Positions 59,086-64,000 of a DNA stretch of 64,000 bases are shown here, one piece after another (position 1 is the first letter of the stretch; the number at the start of each line of letters is the position of its first letter). Source of the DNA: Eubacteriaceae bacterium Marseille-Q4139 (GTDB lineage: Bacteria > Bacillota > Clostridia > Lachnospirales > Lachnospiraceae); the NCBI GenBank assembly GCA_018223415.1, contig JAGTTQ010000001.1:862153-926152 (forward strand), written 5' to 3'. A program made the translations under genes and the position numbers. Below the pieces are notes generated by a model. The model was not told the DNA's origin. It did no database searches and saw only the letters and a list, made by a program, of their open reading frames with translations.

Positions 59086-60288
59086 ATGAATTCTGTCAGA
59101 AAACTTTCCGACTCTTTATACTGGGTCGGTGCCAACGACCGGAGGATCGCTCTGTTTGAAAACGTATATCCCGTGCCGAAGGGAGTTTCCTATAATTCTT
59201 ATGTAATGCTGGACGAAAAGTGCGCCCTGTTTGATACGGTGGACGCTGCCTTTACCCATGATTTTCTGGAAAACGTCCGCCACGTCCTTGACGGCCGCAG
59301 CCTGGATTATCTGATTGTGAACCATATGGAGCCGGATCACTGTGCGTCCATCTGCGACATTGCCGGCGTTTATCCCGATGCAACCATCGTCTGCACGGCC
59401 AAAGCCGCAGCCATGATGAAGCAGTTCTTTGATTTCGACGTGGACAGCCGTGTCATGACCGTAAAGGAAGGCGACAGCCTCTCCCTTGGAAGCCATGAGC
59501 TGACCTTTGCCATGGCTCCGATGGTACACTGGCCGGAGGTCATGGTCACATATGAAAAAACAGAAAAAATCTTGTTCTCCGCCGACGCCTTCGGCTCCTT
59601 CGGCGCCATCGACGGGAATATTTTTGCCGATGAAACCGACTATAAGAATGAATGGCTTCCGGAGGCCAGAAGATATTATACGAATATCGTCGGAAAGTAC
59701 GGTGTCCAGGTACAGGCCCTGTTAAAGAAAGCAGCCAGGCTGCCCATCGAGATGATCTGCCCGCTCCACAGCCTTGTTTGGAGAAAGGACATCCCGTGGC
59801 TCGTGGAAAAATACGGCAAGTGGAGCTCCTATGAGCCGGAAGAGCCGTCCGTGGTGCTGGCCTACGCGTCCGTCTACGGGCACACGGCAAAGGCTGTGGA
59901 CATTCTGGCCGGAAAGCTTGCCGAGCGCGGCGTGAAGGGAATTTCCGTCTACGACGTGTCAAAGGCCCATCCGTCCTATATTATTTCGGATGCCTTCCGC
60001 TGCTCCTGCCTGGTGCTGGCATCCATCACGTACAACAATGGAATTTTCTGCAACATGGACAGCCTTGTCCACAACCTGGCAGCCCATAACCTTCAGAACC
60101 GCACCATCGCCCTGATTGAAAACGGTTCCTGGGCGCCTGTCTCCGCAAAGCTTTTGACGGAGAGCCTGTCCGCCCTGAAAAACTGCATGTTCCTGGAGAA
60201 AGGCGTGACCATTAAGTCGTCCCTTCAGCCGGGTCAGGAAGAGGAGCTCGACGCATTGGCAGATGCGATTGCCGATGCTTTAAAATAA
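59086..60288 (+). CDS. A-type flavoprotein (FprA, flavodiiron oxygen reductase)
   Basis: 400 residues. The N-terminal metallo-beta-lactamase-like domain has the di-iron motif HMEPDHCAS and later MVHWPEVMV and CPLHSLVW; the C-terminal flavodoxin domain starts near residue 255 (VVLAYASVYGHTAKAV, FMN site). Flavodiiron proteins reduce oxygen to water, and sometimes nitric oxide, using rubredoxin as donor. First gene of an operon with desulfoferrodoxin and rubredoxin. Confidence 0.95.
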   Translation: MNSVRKLSDSLYWVGANDRRIALFENVYPVPKGVSYNSYVMLDEKCALFDTVDAAFTHDFLENVRHVLDGRSLDYLIVNHMEPDHCASICDIAGVYPDATIVCTAKAAAMMKQFFDFDVDSRVMTVKEGDSLSLGSHELTFAMAPMVHWPEVMVTYEKTEKILFSADAFGSFGAIDGNIFADETDYKNEWLPEARRYYTNIVGKYGVQVQALLKKAARLPIEMICPLHSLVWRKDIPWLVEKYGKWSSYEPEEPSVVLAYASVYGHTAKAVDILAGKLAERGVKGISVYDVSKAHPSYIISDAFRCSCLVLASITYNNGIFCNMDSLVHNLAAHNLQNRTIALIENGSWAPVSAKLLTESLSALKNCMFLEKGVTIKSSLQPGQEEELDALADAIADALK

Positions 60289-60312
60289 AATAGCGCAGAA
60301 AGGGGAATCATT

Positions 60313-60696
60313 ATGGAGAGAAAGTTTTTTATCTGTGAGCACTGCGGAAACCTGGTGACGTTTTTGAAGGCCAGCGGTGTTCCGGTTGTATGCTGCGGCC
60401 AGAAGATGACGGAGCTCGTTCCCGGTACCACCGACGCCGCCGTGGAAAAGCATGTCCCGGCTGTCAAAGTGAACGGAAATGAGGTTCATGTCCAGGTCGG
60501 CTCTGTGGAACATCCGATGCTTCCGGAGCACTACATCGAATTTATCTGGATGGAGACGGAAAAGGGCTCCCAGCTTGCAAACCTGAAGCCGGGCGATAAG
60601 CCGGAAGCAGTCTTTACGCTCGCAGAAGGCGACAAGGTCGTCGATGTCTATGCTTACTGCAATCTGCACGGACTCTGGAAGGCGCAGATGCTGTAA
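60313..60696 (+). CDS. dfx: Desulfoferrodoxin (superoxide reductase)
   Basis: 127 residues. It reduces superoxide to peroxide without making oxygen. Center I cysteines Cys8, Cys11, Cys27, Cys28 and center II ligands His47, His67, His73, Cys116, His119 (in YCNLHGLWK) are all present, so this is the two-iron class. AAAGGGG precedes the ATG. Confidence 0.96.
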   Translation: MERKFFICEHCGNLVTFLKASGVPVVCCGQKMTELVPGTTDAAVEKHVPAVKVNGNEVHVQVGSVEHPMLPEHYIEFIWMETEKGSQLANLKPGDKPEAVFTLAEGDKVVDVYAYCNLHGLWKAQML

Positions 60697-60724
60697 TAAA
60701 TTAAATTCATTTTGGAGGGAAATC

Positions 60725-60886
60725 ATGAAGAAATATGTATGTACCGTATGCGGATATATCTATGATGAGGAAAAGGGCGATCCCGATAACGGCGTAGAGC
60801 CGGGAACCAAGTGGGAAGACCTGCCGGCAGACTGGGTATGCCCGCTCTGCTCCGTTGGAAAAGACGAGTTTGAAGAAGAACAGTAA
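60725..60886 (+). CDS. Rubredoxin
   Basis: 53 residues with the four iron-binding cysteines Cys6, Cys9, Cys39, Cys42 (CTVCGY...CPLC). Electron donor to the flavodiiron protein and superoxide reductase encoded just upstream. GGAGGG lies 6 nt before the ATG. Confidence 0.97.
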   Translation: MKKYVCTVCGYIYDEEKGDPDNGVEPGTKWEDLPADWVCPLCSVGKDEFEEEQ

Positions 60887-60898
60887 TAAAAAGCACTG

Positions 60899-60944
60899 CT
60901 GCCCCGCCGGCCGGCCATACCCTGCCGGCAGCGGGGCAGTTTTT
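60899..60944 (+). terminator. Terminator after rubredoxin
   Basis: CTGCCCCGC pairs with GCGGGGCAG around a GC-rich middle, followed by TTTTT. It separates the oxygen-defence operon from the peptidase gene, whose ribosome site begins 3 nt later. Confidence 0.75.
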
Positions 60945-60956
60945 ATGGAGGTTATG

Positions 60957-62048
60957 ATGGAAAAAGTATTTGTAAATAGGGAAACGCTTCAGATGATTGA
61001 AGATTTTTCCAATGCAAACGCCCCGTCCGGCTTTGAGGACGAGACGGTGAAGGCGGCCGCAAAGCACATCGGCGGCGGATATGAAACCGAGGAGGACTGT
61101 CTCCGGAATTTCTACATGTACAGGAAGGCAAACACCGGGAACAAGCCGGTGTTCATGCTGGATGCCCACGGGGACGAGGTCGGCTTCATGGTGCATTCCA
61201 TCCGGCCCAACGGGACGCTGCGCTTCGTCGCTTTAGGCGGCTGGAACGTCGGCTCCCTGCCGTCAAGCCGCGTCCTTGTCCGCAATTCGGAAGGGAATTT
61301 CATCCCCGGCATCATCGCTGCAAAGCCGGTGCATTTCATGTCCGCATCGGAGAAGGCCTCATCGGCCGCAGACATCGCCTCCCTGTCCATCGACATCGGG
61401 GCTGTAAGCGCTGAGGACGCTGTGAATAATTTCAAGATCCGCATCGGCGAACCGATTGTGCCGGATGTGAAGATGGAATACGACGAAGAGCACGACCTGA
61501 TGTTTGGAAAGGCCTACGACTGCCGGATCGGCTGCGCCGCCGTCATCGAGACGCTCCACAGGCTCCAGGATGTAGAGCTTGCCGTAGATCTCGTGGGCGT
61601 CATCTCCTCCCAGGAGGAAGTGGGCGAGCGCGGCATGAAGGTGGCTGTCAACCATGTAAAGCCGCAGATTGCCATCTGCTTTGAGGGCTGCCCGGCCGAC
61701 GACACGTTCACGGATCCTTATGCGGTTCAGACAGCCTTCAAGAAAGGGCCGATGCTGCGGTTCATGGATAAGTCCATCATCTGCACGCCCAGGTTCCAGC
61801 GGTACGCCCTGGATCTTGCCGAGAAGCACGGCCTGCCGGTTCAGGCTTCCGTCCGCGAGGGCGGCGGGAACAACGGCGCCATCGTACATACGGCACTGGA
61901 CGGGATCCCCACCATCGTCATCGGCGTCCCGGTCCGCTACATCCACACCATGAGCGGAATTGCTTCGTATTATGATTTCGAGGCGACGGTGCAGCTGGCC
62001 GTGGAGCTTGTAAAGTCCATGACCGAGGAGATTATTAAGGGATTTTAG
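60957..62048 (+). CDS. M42 family metallopeptidase (glutamyl aminopeptidase/endoglucanase type)
   Basis: About 363 residues, start at 60957 after GGAGG (alternative ATG at 60954). Metal ligands are visible in MLDAHGDEVGFMV, the DCRIGCAA region, VISSQEEVGERGMKVA (catalytic and ligand Glu) and the final IPTIVIGVPVRYIHT. These cytoplasmic, large-oligomer aminopeptidases trim peptides. The IS element begins 12 nt after the stop and separates the gene from the Rpn-type gene beyond. Confidence 0.92.
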   Translation: MEKVFVNRETLQMIEDFSNANAPSGFEDETVKAAAKHIGGGYETEEDCLRNFYMYRKANTGNKPVFMLDAHGDEVGFMVHSIRPNGTLRFVALGGWNVGSLPSSRVLVRNSEGNFIPGIIAAKPVHFMSASEKASSAADIASLSIDIGAVSAEDAVNNFKIRIGEPIVPDVKMEYDEEHDLMFGKAYDCRIGCAAVIETLHRLQDVELAVDLVGVISSQEEVGERGMKVAVNHVKPQIAICFEGCPADDTFTDPYAVQTAFKKGPMLRFMDKSIICTPRFQRYALDLAEKHGLPVQASVREGGGNNGAIVHTALDGIPTIVIGVPVRYIHTMSGIASYYDFEATVQLAVELVKSMTEEIIKGF

Positions 62049-62060
62049 GATCAGATGCAG

Positions 62061-63812
62061 GAGGGTGTCCCAAAACTATGATTGATTAAAAATCATAGAG
62101 AGGGGCATCCTCTTCTTATATTGCTGAAAAGGGCTTTTACATGAAAAACAGCACTGGATGTTCATCTCTCCAGCGCCATCTTTGTGATGTTATGGGCGAT
62201 TGCTAACAGTCCCCACTCTATTTTTACCTTATCCGCTCCGCGCAAGTGAAAACGACGGAACGACCAACAGCCTTTGATCCTCCCAAAGACCTGTTCCACT
62301 TCCACAACCCTTTGTGAACGCAGTACCAGTCCTTTTTCGGAACAAAGGTTCTCGTTTGCTTTTCTTTTCAGTTCATTCAACCGGTGGGATACCCGGACCG
62401 TGCGGTTCTTTTCCGTATGCTTACATTCTGATGCATAGTGGCAGCCGCTGCAGTCTTCACACCGGTAATAATCCCGCCTAGTTTCATAGCCGGCTTCTGT
62501 TACATATTTTCGGTTTCCCACATGCACCAGCCGTTTCCCATTTCTGCAGACAAAGCTGTCTGATTCCGGCAGATAGGGCAGATTCTCCGCCAGATAAGGG
62601 GTCTCCCGGTTTTTCTTTTTCTTCTCCCAGTGAAATTTGTTGTATTTTACATAACAGCCTACCTTCTTTTCTTCTAAATATTCATAATTCTCTTCGCTCC
62701 CATATCCTGCATCCGCGATCACGTTTTCCGGTAAACACCCCAGTTTTTCTTCCAGGTGCCTTAGGTGCGGGATCATTGTTTTCGTATCGGTTGGGTTGGG
62801 ATGTATGGTAAAGCCCACGATATATCGGTTCTCTGTCCCGATCTGGATGTTATAGCCAGGTTTTAGCTGGCCGTTTAACATGGCATCTTCTTTCATCCTC
62901 ATAAAAGTGGCACCCTGGTCTGTTTTTGAATAGCTGTTCCTTCCACGAAAGGTTTCCAGGGATTTTTCGTATTTCTGTTTCCTGGGAAGGATATCCTTTT
63001 TAAATTCTTTGGATTTTTTCTTCAGCTGTTTATTTCCTGGCTCTTGTTCCAACTTTTTGTCGATGCTCTCCACAACAGCTGCCACCTGTTCTGCGGTGAT
63101 CTTGGTATGCTCCCCCTTTTCCTCCAGGTCTTCTTCCAGATAAATCTGATTTTCTTCCGCCACAATCCGGTCGATCTCCCGGAGATGGTTCTTGATCTTT
63201 TCATCTAGTTTCCGGTCATAATTACGGACGGACTTGTTCCATACGAAAGAATACTTATTGGCGTTAGCCTCGATCTTTGTGCCATCCAAAAAGTAATTCT
63301 GAAGCTTGATATAGTTTTTCTCGATCAGGAGTTTGACCACTTCAAAGAACACATCCTCGATGATGTCTTTCATGTGAAGGCGAAAGCGATTGACGGTACG
63401 AAAATCCGGTTGATTTCCACCAGCGATCCACATGAAATTAACATTTTCACGAAGAGCTTTTGCGATCATGCGGGAGGAATAAACTTTCTGAGAATAAGAA
63501 TAGATCATAACCTTCAGCATCATCCGTGGGTGATAAGCAGGGCATCCGCCCTCTTTGTATCTGCCGTAGAGTGAAGACAGGTCCAAACTGTCCACGATGG
63601 TATTTACGACCCGCACCAGATGATTTTCCGGTATAAAATCTTCAAAAGATAGTGGTAATTGTAATTGATCCGTAGTATAATCTTTAAATGTGAGCATACC
63701 TTATTATATCACATAATAAGGGGAAATGGAGAACGGCGTGGTAACCGTTCTCTATTTTTTCAGAAAAAGAGGGTATCCCCTCAAGTCACTTCATGACTTT
63801 TGGGACACCCTC
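62061..63812 (-). mobile_element. IS1182-type insertion sequence
   Basis: 1,752-nt element bounded by imperfect inverted repeats beginning GAGGGTGTCCCAAAA at both ends (62061-62075 and 63798-63812 reverse). It encodes one transposase. No clear target-site duplication is seen in the flanks (GATGCAG left, TTCTTGTG right). The intact frame and matching ends suggest a recent or active copy. Confidence 0.9.
62162..63697 (-). CDS. IS1182 family transposase
   Basis: 511 residues, full length. N-terminal DUF772-type region: SFEDFIPENHLVRVVN and GGCPAYHPRMMLKVMIYSY; DDE residues in NYFLDGTKIEANANKY and VIADAGYGSEENYEYLE; a Cys-rich zinc region CEDCSGCHYASEC near 410; ends with VFGRIKGCWSFRRFHLRG. Cuts and inserts the element. 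Confidence 0.95.
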   Translation of the reverse strand: MLTFKDYTTDQLQLPLSFEDFIPENHLVRVVNTIVDSLDLSSLYGRYKEGGCPAYHPRMMLKVMIYSYSQKVYSSRMIAKALRENVNFMWIAGGNQPDFRTVNRFRLHMKDIIEDVFFEVVKLLIEKNYIKLQNYFLDGTKIEANANKYSFVWNKSVRNYDRKLDEKIKNHLREIDRIVAEENQIYLEEDLEEKGEHTKITAEQVAAVVESIDKKLEQEPGNKQLKKKSKEFKKDILPRKQKYEKSLETFRGRNSYSKTDQGATFMRMKEDAMLNGQLKPGYNIQIGTENRYIVGFTIHPNPTDTKTMIPHLRHLEEKLGCLPENVIADAGYGSEENYEYLEEKKVGCYVKYNKFHWEKKKKNRETPYLAENLPYLPESDSFVCRNGKRLVHVGNRKYVTEAGYETRRDYYRCEDCSGCHYASECKHTEKNRTVRVSHRLNELKRKANENLCSEKGLVLRSQRVVEVEQVFGRIKGCWSFRRFHLRGADKVKIEWGLLAIAHNITKMALER

Positions 63813-63821
63813 TTCTTGTGT

Positions 63822-64000
63822 TTAAAGGATTCCGTAATGTTTGTACATCTGTTCCCGGAACGCTGCATCCTTTGCGGCCTGCTCAACGGCCGATTGCCGG
63901 TTGTCCCGGAGCAGGGCAAGAATCAGCTTTGAAAGGCGCTCCTCGCCAGCCGTCTGTCCTTCTGCAAGCCCTTCTGTTCTACCATCTTCAATCAGTTCAT
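63822..64000 (-). CDS. 3' end of an Rpn-family nuclease/transposase-like gene (partial)
   Basis: The last 58 codons before TAA read ELIEDGRTEGLAEGQTAGEE, continue with a helical LSKLILALLRD segment, and end REQMYKHYGIL. The EG-repeat followed by a helical tail is the C-terminus of Rpn/PD-(D/E)XK 'putative transposase' proteins. The nuclease domain lies outside the window. The stop is 10 nt from the IS right end. Confidence 0.75.
   Translation of the reverse strand, partial: ELIEDGRTEGLAEGQTAGEERLSKLILALLRDNRQSAVEQAAKDAAFREQMYKHYGIL

Noticed and set aside
62076..62160. Separate hairpin element left of the transposase
   Set aside because: It lies within the IS ends and is part of that element's left end rather than an independent feature.

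Overview
The window looks like a chromosomal segment of an anaerobic, low-to-mid GC Firmicute, most likely a Lachnospiraceae/Clostridium-type gut bacterium. The reasons are strong GGAGG ribosome sites, consensus TTGACA-17-TATAAT promoters, an oxygen-defence operon with an A-type flavoprotein, desulfoferrodoxin and rubredoxin, HrcA/CIRCE control of clpB, a choline-binding-type cell-wall protein and an IS1182-type element. No species is claimed.

Layout. 1-10346 (minus strand): an exopolysaccharide operon (flippase, glycosyltransferase, Wzy-like polymerase, two Wzz-like proteins, phosphoesterase, DivIVA-like coiled coil, ATP-grasp enzyme). It is preceded by a stub of a WecG/TagA glycosyltransferase and by a class-I cyclic-di-GMP riboswitch with an intrinsic terminator and a perfect promoter. 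One Wzz-like protein carries a degenerate GGDEF domain. 10545-14886: AraD epimerase, an M13 lipoprotein peptidase and a DUF815 ATPase. 14888-20170: ilvB-ilvN-ilvC-ilvD, headed by a branched-chain-rich leader peptide and attenuator, divergent from alanine dehydrogenase. 21591-23402: a Uma2 nuclease-like gene, a type I toxin-antitoxin locus and six tRNA genes. 23558-30211: a trehalose PTS operon that runs into ptsH and ptsI, with TreR divergent. 30432-33122: clpB with CIRCE.

33192-41060 is an uncharacterised island. A translationally coupled pair of small DNA-binding proteins is divergent from a five-gene operon encoding three lipoproteins, a small membrane protein and a Sel1/TPR protein. 41194-49710 is an amino-acid or imine metabolism island: two amidohydrolases, a LOR/SDH (ornithine-cyclodeaminase-like) enzyme, an AAC(6')-like acetyltransferase, a threonine-synthase-like enzyme, RidA, a YheO-type regulator and a D-2-hydroxyacid dehydrogenase. 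A divergent control region there carries three near-identical operator-like palindromes.

49728-55971: cell-wall binding protein, rRNA methyltransferase-like protein, TrkA/TrkH potassium uptake and a ZIP transporter. 56050-58940: the Feo iron system with an unusual Cys-rich/HMA fusion. 59086-62048: oxygen and superoxide defence operon and an M42 peptidase. 62061-63812: an IS1182-type element, then the 3' end of an Rpn-type nuclease gene.

The most notable items are the c-di-GMP riboswitch/degenerate-GGDEF polysaccharide operon, the ilv leader-peptide attenuator, the type I toxin-antitoxin pair, the lipoprotein island with its divergent regulators, and the promoter-embedded palindromes of the RidA/YheO island. 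All calls rest on reading the sequence; no database search was run.
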